A stretch of 10,775 nucleotides of DNA, taken from positions 1 to 10,775 of the forward strand of contig CAKUYZ010000062.1 in the NCBI GenBank assembly GCA_934717675.1, given 5' to 3'. Position numbers and translations under genes: made by a program. Below the pieces are notes generated by a model. It was not told the origin of the DNA. It saw nothing but the letters and a program-made list of their open reading frames with translations, and ran no database searches. Positions 1 through 5,896 of this stretch are shown in pieces (the first letter of the stretch is position 1; each line of letters begins with the position of its first letter). Source of the stretch: an uncultured Bacteroidales bacterium (GTDB lineage Bacteria; Bacteroidota; Bacteroidia; Bacteroidales; Marinilabiliaceae).

Positions 1-2
1 GT

Positions 3-101
3 CTAGATAGGATTGGGGTATTGCATATAAAAGGGCGTAAAACGTCTTCCTGCGGGCTCACTCTTTTGTGGCCAACTTTCTGTGCATATGGTTACTGTCA
101 T
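3..101 (-). other. Possible 32-codon small ORF, uncertain
   Basis: An ATG at 101 on the minus strand opens a 32-codon frame ending in TAG at 3-5. The peptide begins MTVTICTESW and ends QYPNPI; it has no signal peptide, membrane segment or motif I recognise. There is no ribosome binding site or -7 box in front of it, and it lies downstream of the tRNA terminator. The opposite strand is also open from 3 to 110 but without a start codon. It may be chance, a small protein, or part of an extragenic repeat. The rest of 1-177 shows nothing I can name. Confidence 0.15.
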
Positions 102-179
102 ACAATCTAAAAACACAGGCTGAAAAACAGGGGGGCTTTATGGGCTTAAAGGCGCAAAGGGCGGCGGAGCGCATACAAC

Positions 180-212
180 AAAAAAGTGAACCTCAGCATA
201 ACGCTGAGGTTC
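180..212 (-). terminator. Intrinsic terminator of the tRNA-Val pair
   Basis: A perfect 10-bp inverted repeat (GAACCTCAGC at 188-197 and its complement at 203-212) encloses a five-base loop. Read leftward, the hairpin is followed after two bases by six T (180-185). It lies 13 bases past the 3' end of the tRNA-Val(GAC) gene, in the right orientation to end the tRNA transcript. Confidence 0.9.
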
Positions 213-225
213 GCCATAAACCAAG

Positions 226-300
226 TGGGCATTAACGGATTCGAACCGCTGACCCTTTGTCTGTCAGACAAATGCTCTGAACCAGCTGAGCTAAATGCCC
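226..300 (-). tRNA. tRNA-Val, anticodon GAC
   Basis: The minus strand folds into a full 75-base cloverleaf. The acceptor stem is GGGCATT/AATGCCC with discriminator A, the D-stem GCTC/GAGC, the anticodon stem TTTGT/ACAAA and the T-loop TTCGAAT. The anticodon loop is CTGACAG, so the anticodon is GAC, which reads GUC and GUU valine codons. No CCA is encoded, so the tail must be added by tRNA nucleotidyltransferase. The D-arm is identical to that of the upstream tRNA-Val(TAC), which suggests tandem duplication and divergence of valine isoacceptors. Confidence 0.95.
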
Positions 301-324
301 GTTACTTATGTTTTGAAAAGGAAG

Positions 325-399
325 TGGGTGCTGAGGGATTCGAACCCCCGACCCTCTGCTTGTAAGGCAGACGCTCTGAACCAGCTGAGCTAAGCACCC
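325..399 (-). tRNA. tRNA-Val, anticodon TAC
   Basis: A 75-base cloverleaf on the minus strand: acceptor stem GGGTGCT/AGCACCC with discriminator A, D-stem GCTC/GAGC, anticodon stem TCTGC/GCAGA, loop CTTACAA and T-loop TTCGAAT. The anticodon TAC (UAC) makes this the major valine tRNA for GUA and GUG. It is the first gene after the promoter at 442-471 and lies 24 bases upstream of tRNA-Val(GAC), so the two are almost certainly one transcript. No CCA is encoded. Confidence 0.95.
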
Positions 400-441
400 G
401 TTAAAAGTCCTAATTTGCAGCTCTAGTTCCGAATTGCGATG

Positions 442-471
442 CAAAATTAGGGCTTTTTTCTTTATTGTCAA
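442..471 (-). promoter_or_regulatory. Bacteroidota-type promoter of the tRNA-Val operon
   Basis: On the minus strand TTGACA (466-471) is followed by a 16-base spacer and TAATTTTG (442-449). The second element fits the Bacteroidota -7 consensus TAnnTTTG exactly. Transcription should start near 436, giving a leader of about 37 bases before the tRNA-Val(TAC) gene. An imperfect 12-base inverted copy of the -7 region lies downstream at 408-419. Confidence 0.8.
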
Positions 472-608
472 TACTTGCGGCCACTTTTTTACAACGAAGT
501 GCCAATTTTTTTCTCGCCATGTCGGCTCGTTGTGTGTCGGGTAAGGCATATGGCATTGTGCCACAATAGCTAACCCTAAATGATATCCCCAAATGGCGAT
601 GCGTCAGG

Positions 609-1910
609 CTATTTGCCGCCCAGCACCTCCGCCACCACGAAATTGCTCCCGCCAACGAAAATGAGGTCTCCTGGCTCGGCATATCTCCTGGCGCGGTCCA
701 TAGCCTGCGCCACGGTGGGGTAGAAGTGGCAGTTCAGGCCCATGTTTTGCCCAATCTCGTAGAGGTCAGAGGCTGGCGTGGCGCGCTTCACGTTCGCTTG
801 GGTGAAGTAGTAGCGCGCGTCGCGAGGCAGCAGGGTCAAGACTTTCTCCGGCTCCTTGTCATTGCACATGCCCCACACCACGTGGACGTGCAGGTAGCGC
901 GAGAATTGCTCCTCGAGCTGTTGGGCCAAGATGCGCACGCCGTGGGCGTTGTGGCCGGTGTCTACGATCACGTCGGGCCGCGAGGCTATTTTCTGCCATC
1001 GACCCATGAGGCCCGTGAGGCCCTGGACGTCAGCCAGCCCCTCTTTCACGTCTAGCTCCGTGATGTAGTAGTCCGCCTTCTTCAGCTCCTCCACGGCGGC
1101 CAAGACGGTGAGGATGTTGTGCGTCTGGCACAGGCCCGTGAGCGAGTATCGCCTCTCTTTGTTGGGCTGGTGGCCCACGTGCTCCACCTCGGCCACCATC
1201 ATGCCGCCTTCTTCACGATGGCTCACCAGTTTCATCACGTCTTCGGCAAACGTGATGGGAGCCCCGCACTCCTTGGCCTTGGCCTCGAACACGGGGTCGG
1301 TCTCGGGGTGCCGCTCGCCTATCACCACCGGAGTGCCGGGCTTTATGATGCCAGCCTTCTCGGAGGCTATCTTGGCCAGAGTGTCTCCCAAATATTGGGT
1401 GTGCTCCAGCCCTATGTTTGTGATGACGGAGAGGTCTGGGCTGATGATGTTGGTGCTGTCTAGCCTGCCGCCCAGCCCTACCTCAATGACGGCCACGTCT
1501 ACGCCCACGCGCTCGAAATAGTCCAAGGCCATGGCTGTCGTGATCTCGAAAAATGAAGGCTGGAGGGCGTTGAGGAACATATCGTTACGATCCATAAAGG
1601 CCACGACCTCCTCTTTGGGGATCATGCACCCGTCTACACGGATTCGCTCGCGGAAATCAATGAGGTGGGGTGAGGTGAAGAGGCCGGTCACATATCCTGC
1701 GCTCTGGAGTATGGCTGCCAAGGTGTGAGACACGGAGCCCTTGCCGTTGGTGCCGGCCACATGGATGGTCTTGAACTTGCGGTGGGGGTGGCCGAGCCTG
1801 TTGTCTATGGCCATGATGTTGCCAAGGCCGGGCTTGAGGGCCACGGCCCCCACTTGCTGGTAGACTGGGAAGCGATTGAATATGTCTTCCAGGATCTTCT
1901 CGTATGTCAT
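609..1910 (-). CDS. folC: Bifunctional folylpolyglutamate synthase / dihydrofolate synthase
   Basis: FolC is a cytosolic Mur-ligase-type enzyme that adds glutamate to dihydropteroate and to reduced folates, using ATP. The 433-residue protein has the usual family length. Visible motifs in order: the ATP loop GTNGKGS at 53-59; TSPHL at 79-83, in the pterin-binding loop region; EVGLGGRLDSTN at 143-154; His170 in the HTQYLG segment; Lys185, probably the carbamylated metal-site lysine; GRWQ at 303-306; and DTGHN at 317-321, the start of the C-terminal ligase domain. I chose the ATG at 1910 because the protein then starts MTYEKILEDI, as expected; a TTG at 1949 would overlap recX. It lies 28 bases behind recX and is probably co-transcribed. 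No terminator is evident between its stop and the tRNA promoter. Confidence 0.95.
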   Translation of the reverse strand: MTYEKILEDIFNRFPVYQQVGAVALKPGLGNIMAIDNRLGHPHRKFKTIHVAGTNGKGSVSHTLAAILQSAGYVTGLFTSPHLIDFRERIRVDGCMIPKEEVVAFMDRNDMFLNALQPSFFEITTAMALDYFERVGVDVAVIEVGLGGRLDSTNIISPDLSVITNIGLEHTQYLGDTLAKIASEKAGIIKPGTPVVIGERHPETDPVFEAKAKECGAPITFAEDVMKLVSHREEGGMMVAEVEHVGHQPNKERRYSLTGLCQTHNILTVLAAVEELKKADYYITELDVKEGLADVQGLTGLMGRWQKIASRPDVIVDTGHNAHGVRILAQQLEEQFSRYLHVHVVWGMCNDKEPEKVLTLLPRDARYYFTQANVKRATPASDLYEIGQNMGLNCHFYPTVAQAMDRARRYAEPGDLIFVGGSNFVVAEVLGGK

Positions 1911-1938
1911 TGTGTGCTTGCTGTTTTTTCTTTTTGCC

Positions 1939-2454
1939 CTATAGGTCAAGTTCGCCCGCGCCGGTCTCGGCCCAGATCTCGTCCAGGGCGTTGCGCACGG
2001 CGGCGTAGTCGAACCCGCGCTGGGTGGCGAAGCGGATGAGCGAGGCCAGCAGTTTCTGCGGGTCGTCTTTTCGCGTTGTCTTGAGTTTTTGCTCTAGCGC
2101 ATGGCGCAGTATGGCGCGCCACTCGTCTTTGTCGAACGCGTCTACCGCCTCGTCGGCTATGTCGTCATCCACGCGTTTCGCCTTCAGTGCCATTCTGACT
2201 TTTATCGGGCCCCAGCCCCCAAATCGGGCTTTGTCTCGGACAAAGAGCGGCGCGAAGCGGCTGTCGTCAATGAATCTCTCGGTCTCCAGGCGGTCAGCCA
2301 CTCTTTGCGCGGCATCGTCTGGCAGCCCCCACGCGGCGCATTTGTCCACCATCTCTTGCCGGCAGTGCTCCGCCGTGGAGCAAAGTGTGGCCAGTTTTTC
2401 CAGAGCCTGCTCTTCTGTGATTGGGGTTGTCCGTTTTCGTCCGAAGGTGGTCAT
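1939..2454 (-). CDS. recX: Regulatory protein RecX
   Basis: RecX binds RecA filaments and limits recombination and SOS signalling. The 171-residue protein matches the small all-helical RecX family. The diagnostic segment is at about residues 60-95: RFIDDSRFA, then FVRDKARFGGWGP and the following helix KVRMALKAKRVDDD, corresponding to the conserved pattern of acidic turn, Phe-Ala and Gly-Pro in RecX repeats. The C-terminal helical repeat includes ASLIRFATQRGFDY. The ATG at 2454 is used; no strong ribosome binding site precedes it. recX is not next to recA here but sits between yidD and folC, 47 bases behind yidD, which suggests expression as part of the rnpA transcript. A run of seven G and a short GC hairpin lie in that gap. 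Confidence 0.9.
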   Translation of the reverse strand: MTTFGRKRTTPITEEQALEKLATLCSTAEHCRQEMVDKCAAWGLPDDAAQRVADRLETERFIDDSRFAPLFVRDKARFGGWGPIKVRMALKAKRVDDDIADEAVDAFDKDEWRAILRHALEQKLKTTRKDDPQKLLASLIRFATQRGFDYAAVRNALDEIWAETGAGELDL

Positions 2455-2478
2455 TAGTGGTCACGTTATTTTTTAGGG

Positions 2479-2501
2479 GGGGCGATGAGCGTGCGCGCCC
2501 C
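2479..2501 (-). other. GC-rich hairpin between yidD and recX
   Basis: Immediately after the yidD stop codon the minus-strand RNA can form a 6-bp stem, GGGGCG with CGCCCC, around an 11-base loop. It is followed by more C and then an A-rich stretch rather than T, so it is not a canonical terminator. It might pause transcription or protect the 3' end of the upstream message. Only the base pairing is seen; a role is conjecture. Confidence 0.3.
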
Positions 2502-2747
2502 TTATGGCACAGGGTCGTAGCCCGACCCGCCCCATGGGTTGCAGCGCAATATTCGCCACACGGCTAAGGCCGTCCCTTTTATCGGCCCGTGCTTGCGGAT
2601 GGCCTCAATGGCATAGTTGGAGCATGTGGGCGTGAACCTGCACGATGGCGGGGTGTGGGGCGATATGCACAGTTGGTAGAAACGTATGGGGGTGATGAGC
2701 AACCGTGTGGCCACGTCTCGCGCCATTTTGCGCCAGTTGCGTCTCAT
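2502..2747 (-). CDS. yidD: Membrane protein insertion efficiency factor YidD
   Basis: YidD is a small protein of the inner face of the cytoplasmic membrane that assists YidC/Sec-dependent insertion of membrane proteins. This copy has 81 residues, the normal family size. It carries the hallmarks: an amphipathic N-terminal helix with LLITPIRFYQ at 16-25, the motif CRFTPTCSNYA at 36-46 with both cysteines, and the C-terminal RCNPWGGSGYDPVP at 68-81. The start is the ATG at 2747, which overlaps the rnpA stop codon (ATGA), implying translational coupling. The same frame stays open upstream through most of rnpA, but that extension lies outside the conserved family and is a shadow. The rnpA-yidD pairing is conserved across bacteria. 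Confidence 0.95.
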   Translation of the reverse strand: MRRNWRKMARDVATRLLITPIRFYQLCISPHTPPSCRFTPTCSNYAIEAIRKHGPIKGTALAVWRILRCNPWGGSGYDPVP

Positions 2748-3169
2748 GACTGCCCCTCCCGCGCCAGGGCGGCTAGCTTTTCCACCGCGCGGCTCACGGC
2801 CTTGGCCACGTCGGCCGTCTCGGGCAACTCGTTGCCGCAGAATATGAGGGCGACGCGGATCCCGGCCCTCGGCCCGCGATGGCTCACGGCCTCCTCCAGC
2901 AAAGATTTGGATAGCCTCCACGCCTCGCGTGCCTGGCGCTTGACCCTGTTGCGCTTCACGGCCCTCTTGAACCTCTTTTTCCCCACGCTCACGAGCATCC
3001 TGACCGGGGCCTCGCCCTCGCGCCTCTCGTCTGTGAGCAGATACACCACCCTGAAAGGAAATTTTGAGAACGAGGAGCCGCTTTCGAAGAGCTGCCCAAT
3101 GGCCTTGTCTCCGCAGAGCTTCTGCGCCTTGGGGAAGCTGCGCCCGCATTGTTCTTCTGCTGTCTGCAT
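2744..3169 (-). CDS. rnpA: Ribonuclease P protein component
   Basis: RnpA is the basic protein subunit of RNase P; it binds the catalytic RNA and helps cleave the 5' leader of precursor tRNAs. The 141-residue protein contains the signature helix VKRNRVKRQARE at 71-82, preceded by the strand RMLVSVGKK at 57-65. The early Phe-rich segment FSKFPFRVVY at 34-43 matches the substrate-binding cleft strand. I chose the ATG at 3169 (MQTAEEQCGR); the open frame reaches to 3274 but the extra residues are unlike the family and would run through the -7 box at 3197-3204. The stop overlaps the yidD start by four bases. rnpA is the first gene of the leftward cluster and faces rex. Confidence 0.93.
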   Translation of the reverse strand: MQTAEEQCGRSFPKAQKLCGDKAIGQLFESGSSFSKFPFRVVYLLTDERREGEAPVRMLVSVGKKRFKRAVKRNRVKRQAREAWRLSKSLLEEAVSHRGPRAGIRVALIFCGNELPETADVAKAVSRAVEKLAALAREGQS

Positions 3170-3196
3170 CGGGTTGTGTGTTGAAATATCGTGCGG

Positions 3197-3204
3197 CAAA
3201 GATA
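3197..3204 (-). promoter_or_regulatory. -7 box for rnpA
   Basis: TATCTTTG on the minus strand matches the TAnnTTTG consensus, 27 bases before the rnpA ATG. Only a weak -33 candidate (TGTG at 3226-3229, spacer 21) is present. The position supports the rnpA start chosen at 3169. Confidence 0.55.
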
Positions 3205-3334
3205 AGCAATCTGCTGTTATGTGGGCACAGGTCGTTTGGCGCGCTGGCGGGGCCTCTGCCCGGTTGGCACGCATTTTGCCTCGTTAGGCGGCAAATGGCT
3301 TTGGCGCACGGGCTGCATTTCGGCTCTTTTGGGT

Positions 3335-3342
3335 TATATTTG
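3335..3342 (+). promoter_or_regulatory. -7 box for rex
   Basis: TATATTTG on the plus strand matches TAnnTTTG and lies 28 bases before the rex ATG at 3371. I see no clear -33 TTTG at the usual spacing. It is divergent from the rnpA box, so the 201-base gap between rnpA and rex holds two opposed promoters. I found no convincing Rex-type palindrome (TTGTGA-n-TCACAA) here. Confidence 0.55.
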
Positions 3343-3370
3343 CGTCTGATAGTTTAATTATTACGAACCG

Positions 3371-4027
3371 ATGCCCACAGACACAGAGCCCGAAGAAGTG
3401 AAGAGGGTGGCCTTGGTGCCAGAGCCCACGCTCAACCGGCTGCCGGTCTATCTGACATATTTGAAGCTGGCGCGCGGCAACGGGCAGAAATATGTCTCGT
3501 CTACCATGATGGCCAAGGAGATGGGCGTGGACTCCACTCAGGTGACCAAAGACTTGAGCCACACCGACATCGTTGGCAAGACCAGAGTGGGCTATGAGGT
3601 TGACTCGCTCATTGACGTGCTGGAGACATTCCTGCGGTTCAACACCCTTGACTATGGCTATCTTTTCGGGGCGGGAAGCCTCGGCACGGCCCTCTTGCTA
3701 GACCACGGCCTGGCGCAGTTCGGCTTCAGCATAAGGGCCGCGTTTGACGTCAACCCAGACAAGGTCGGGCTCAACATCGGCGGCACGACCATATACCATC
3801 TTGACGACTTCTGCCGCGTGAAGAAACAAGATGTCAAGATTGGGATATTGACCGTGCCGGTGGATCAGGCGCAAAAGGTGGCTGACGTCATGACGGCCGG
3901 AGGACTGACGGCCATATGGAATTTCACGTCGGTCCGGCTCAAGGTGCCGGAGGGCGTCGTGGTGCAAAACACGTCGCTCTATGCCCATCTGGCCGTGATA
4001 TTCAACAGGCTTCACGCCAAGCAATAG
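3371..4027 (+). CDS. rex: Redox-sensing transcriptional repressor Rex
   Basis: Rex is a cytosolic homodimer that represses fermentation and respiration genes and leaves its operators when NADH rises relative to NAD+. The 218-residue protein has the family layout. The N-terminal winged helix begins EPTLNRLPVYLTYL (18-31), and the recognition helix region is DSTQVTKDLS (54-63) followed by GKTRVGYEV. A Rossmann domain has the dinucleotide loop FGAGSLGTALL at 99-109 and FDVNPDKVG at 125-133, where the Asp marks NAD(H) preference. The C-terminal domain-swap helix starts near NTSLYAHLAVIF at 200-211. The recognition helix has Thr where well-studied Rex proteins have Arg (QVRKDL). Its target genes cannot be read from this window. 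Confidence 0.93.
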   Translation: MPTDTEPEEVKRVALVPEPTLNRLPVYLTYLKLARGNGQKYVSSTMMAKEMGVDSTQVTKDLSHTDIVGKTRVGYEVDSLIDVLETFLRFNTLDYGYLFGAGSLGTALLLDHGLAQFGFSIRAAFDVNPDKVGLNIGGTTIYHLDDFCRVKKQDVKIGILTVPVDQAQKVADVMTAGGLTAIWNFTSVRLKVPEGVVVQNTSLYAHLAVIFNRLHAKQ

Positions 4028-4054
4028 CGTGGAGCGCAAAATCTCCCTGAAAAA

Positions 4055-4618
4055 ATGAATGTGATGAAAAAAATTATTCTGACGACCTTGGCTTGCGGAC
4101 TGTTCGTCGCCGGAGCCTTGGCGCAGACCGTCACTACGACCGTCACCACCCAGACAGTGACAACGGCCAATGGAGACACAACGGTCGTGACGCGGACCGA
4201 GACGACCACAACGTCGTCTTCTCCGAGCGCCCAATCGTCCATAGCCGCACTGCTTCAGGCCGCGGCCGCTCAGAGCCGCAATGCGGGCGGGCAGATAACG
4301 GTGGCCGTCGACTCTTTGGCCACAACGGGCAAAGCCGCCATACAGACGGCGTTGGGAGTGGACGCCAACACGGCGGCTGACATCTTGTCTCTCCTCAACG
4401 CGGTTGGCGACTCCGTGGCTTCGGCATGCAAGGGCGCAGCCTCGAAAGGCGCGGCCATAACGCTCAACTATGCCGCACAGGCCAAACAGAAAGTGGGCGA
4501 GGCTGTGCGCCTCACGCCCGCGCAGGCAGACAGCATCCGAGCCGCAGTGGACGTGGCCAGAGCCAAAGTGGACGATTTGCTCAAATATCTGACAGAGCCT
4601 GCCGAGCAAACTCGGTAA
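4055..4618 (+). CDS. Exported protein with Thr/Val-rich tract, function unknown
   Basis: I do not recognise this 187-residue protein. It has a clear signal peptide: Lys-Lys at 5-6, a hydrophobic core ILTTLACGLFVAGALA (8-23), and likely signal peptidase I cleavage after ALA with Gln24 as the new N-terminus. No lipobox cysteine is at the cleavage site. Residues 25-53 contain 17 Thr and three TVTT repeats, probably a flexible or extended segment. The rest (60-187) is Ala-rich and predicted helical, with LTPAQADS at 153-160. Four sites fit the Bacteroidota O-glycosylation motif D-S/T-[AILVMT] (41-43, 86-88, 119-121, 159-161), consistent with export. The start may be Met1 (4055) or Met4 (4064). 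It lies 27 bases after rex, with no separate promoter seen, and 34 bases before a second exported protein. Confidence 0.8.
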   Translation: MNVMKKIILTTLACGLFVAGALAQTVTTTVTTQTVTTANGDTTVVTRTETTTTSSSPSAQSSIAALLQAAAAQSRNAGGQITVAVDSLATTGKAAIQTALGVDANTAADILSLLNAVGDSVASACKGAASKGAAITLNYAAQAKQKVGEAVRLTPAQADSIRAAVDVARAKVDDLLKYLTEPAEQTR

Positions 4619-4652
4619 AAAAGTCAGTCGAAGAAAAAACATAGGTAAGAAT

Positions 4653-5168
4653 ATGAAAATGAACAGGATGGTGGCCATTATGGCCATGGTTGCCGCGGCC
4701 TTTTCCGCCCAGGCGCAAGGACTGACCCCACAGCAACAGAAGATGCAGGCCAAGCTGGAGCAGCTGGCCGCTAAAGTGGAGCAGGCCAAGGCCAAAGTGG
4801 CCGACGCGGAGCAAATAAAGGCGCAGGGAGACTCCATCATTGCCAAAGCGCAAGCCGATGTGGAGAAGCTTAAAGCCGACAAGGAGGCCAAGACCAACGA
4901 GATGAAGGCCAGGCGCAAAGAACTCAAAGAGTTTCTCAAGTCGAAAGACGAGAGCGTGCGCAAAGAGGCCGAGAACTCGCTCAAGAGCCTAGACGCAGAA
5001 GAGGCTGCCGCAATGAAAGACATTGACCGCAAGATCCTCAATGCGCAAAAGGACATTGAGAAAGGCAAGGGCGTGATGGCCAAAGCCAAGGCGCGCCTCA
5101 AGCCGGCAGAGAACGCCCTCAAGATGGCGCAAGCGCGCTATGACGACCAAAAGAAAAAATCAAAGTAA
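4653..5168 (+). CDS. Exported Lys/Ala-rich coiled-coil protein, function unknown
   Basis: A 171-residue protein with a signal peptide (hydrophobic core about 6-18, likely cleavage after AQA at 20-22), then an almost uninterrupted charged helix. Ala and Lys each make up about a fifth of the residues, with heptad-like spacing from about 30 to 165; a long coiled coil is likely. The size and charge recall Skp/OmpH periplasmic chaperones, but the short beta segment that usually follows the signal peptide of that family is missing, so I would not assign it. One O-glycosylation-type site, DSI, lies at 60-62, and an LTPQQ motif at 24-28 echoes LTPAQ in the preceding protein. It is probably periplasmic and co-transcribed with the gene before it and with bioD, which starts 10 bases later. 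Confidence 0.8.
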   Translation: MKMNRMVAIMAMVAAAFSAQAQGLTPQQQKMQAKLEQLAAKVEQAKAKVADAEQIKAQGDSIIAKAQADVEKLKADKEAKTNEMKARRKELKEFLKSKDESVRKEAENSLKSLDAEEAAAMKDIDRKILNAQKDIEKGKGVMAKAKARLKPAENALKMAQARYDDQKKKSK

Positions 5169-5178
5169 CACAAACGTA

Positions 5179-5892
5179 ATGTTCAACAAGAAGGGCTTGG
5201 CCCTCTTCGTCAGCGGCGTGGACACCGATGCCGGCAAGACCTACGTCACCGCCCGCCTGGCCGCCCAATGGTTGGCAGAAGGTCACAAGGTCATAACGCA
5301 AAAGCCTGTGCAGACGGGTTGTCAAGATGTGGCGGAAGACCTGGTGGAACACCGCAAGGTCATGGGCTGCGGCCTGCTGCCCGAAGACCGCGACGGGCTC
5401 ACCTGCTCGTTCCTCTTCCGTAAGCCTGCGTCCCCCGCGCTGGCGGCGCGGCTCGAGGGCGCGGAGATTGACCCCGCGAAGATTGACTCCGACCTCCGAG
5501 AGTTGGCCGAGCATTTTGACGTGGTGCTGGTTGAGGGGGCCGGAGGCCTCATGGTGCCGCTTCGCGACGACTTGCTCACGATAGACTATGTGGCTTCGCG
5601 TCGTTTGCCTTTGGCCCTTGTGGCCACATCGAAGCTTGGCGGCATAAACCATGCGTTGCTGAGCATTGAGGCGTGCGAGACGCGCGGGGTGGACTTGCGG
5701 CTTGTGGTGTTCAACAGGTTGCCGCAAGACGAGGACGTGATGGCCGATGACTCTCTGGCTGCCATCCGCTCTTTCACCTCTCGCCTGTTTCCCAATGCCG
5801 TGGTGGTCGATTTCCGCGGTCAGGATAGTTTGGCGGGACTAGACGTGGAGGCCTTGGCCGGACCCGTGGTAACTGAGGCCTCGACAGTCTGA
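5179..5892 (+). CDS. bioD: Dethiobiotin synthetase
   Basis: BioD closes the ureido ring of 7,8-diaminopelargonate with CO2 and ATP, the penultimate step of biotin synthesis, in the cytosol as a dimer. The 237-residue protein has the expected length and motifs: the P-loop GVDTDAGKT at 13-21 (usual form GTDTxVGKT), KPVQTG at 42-47 with the catalytic Lys42, VEGAGGLMVPL at 118-128, and SKLGGINHALLS at 151-162. Asn179 in VVFNR matches the purine-binding Asn. I chose the ATG at 5179 because it gives the canonical start; a frame from 5140 would overlap the previous gene. No other biotin gene is in the window, so the pathway genes must lie elsewhere or the cell converts imported precursors. It ends four bases before the next gene. 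Confidence 0.92.
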   Translation: MFNKKGLALFVSGVDTDAGKTYVTARLAAQWLAEGHKVITQKPVQTGCQDVAEDLVEHRKVMGCGLLPEDRDGLTCSFLFRKPASPALAARLEGAEIDPAKIDSDLRELAEHFDVVLVEGAGGLMVPLRDDLLTIDYVASRRLPLALVATSKLGGINHALLSIEACETRGVDLRLVVFNRLPQDEDVMADDSLAAIRSFTSRLFPNAVVVDFRGQDSLAGLDVEALAGPVVTEASTV

Positions 5893-5896
5893 CCCC

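Noticed and set aside
555..567. Perfect 13-base palindrome ATTGTGcCACAAT as a Rex operator
   Set aside because: Half-sites resemble TTGTG/CACAA but are separated by one base instead of the eight positions found in Rex operators, and no relevant promoter lies beside it.
2748..3209. Upstream extension of the yidD frame through rnpA, as a longer YidD or an overlapping gene
   Set aside because: YidD is normally 70-85 residues and the ATG at 2747 gives a complete protein; the extension is Arg/Gly-rich shadow sequence of rnpA.
3698..5122. 474-codon minus-strand open frame across rex, the two exported genes and bioD's upstream edge
   Set aside because: It is antisense to clear genes with signal peptides and family motifs; long antisense frames are common in GC-rich coding DNA, and its peptide is Leu/Ser/Ala low-complexity sequence.
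5140..5178. Earlier start of bioD at 5140
   Set aside because: It would overlap the preceding gene by 29 bases and add residues before the conserved N-terminal strand and P-loop.
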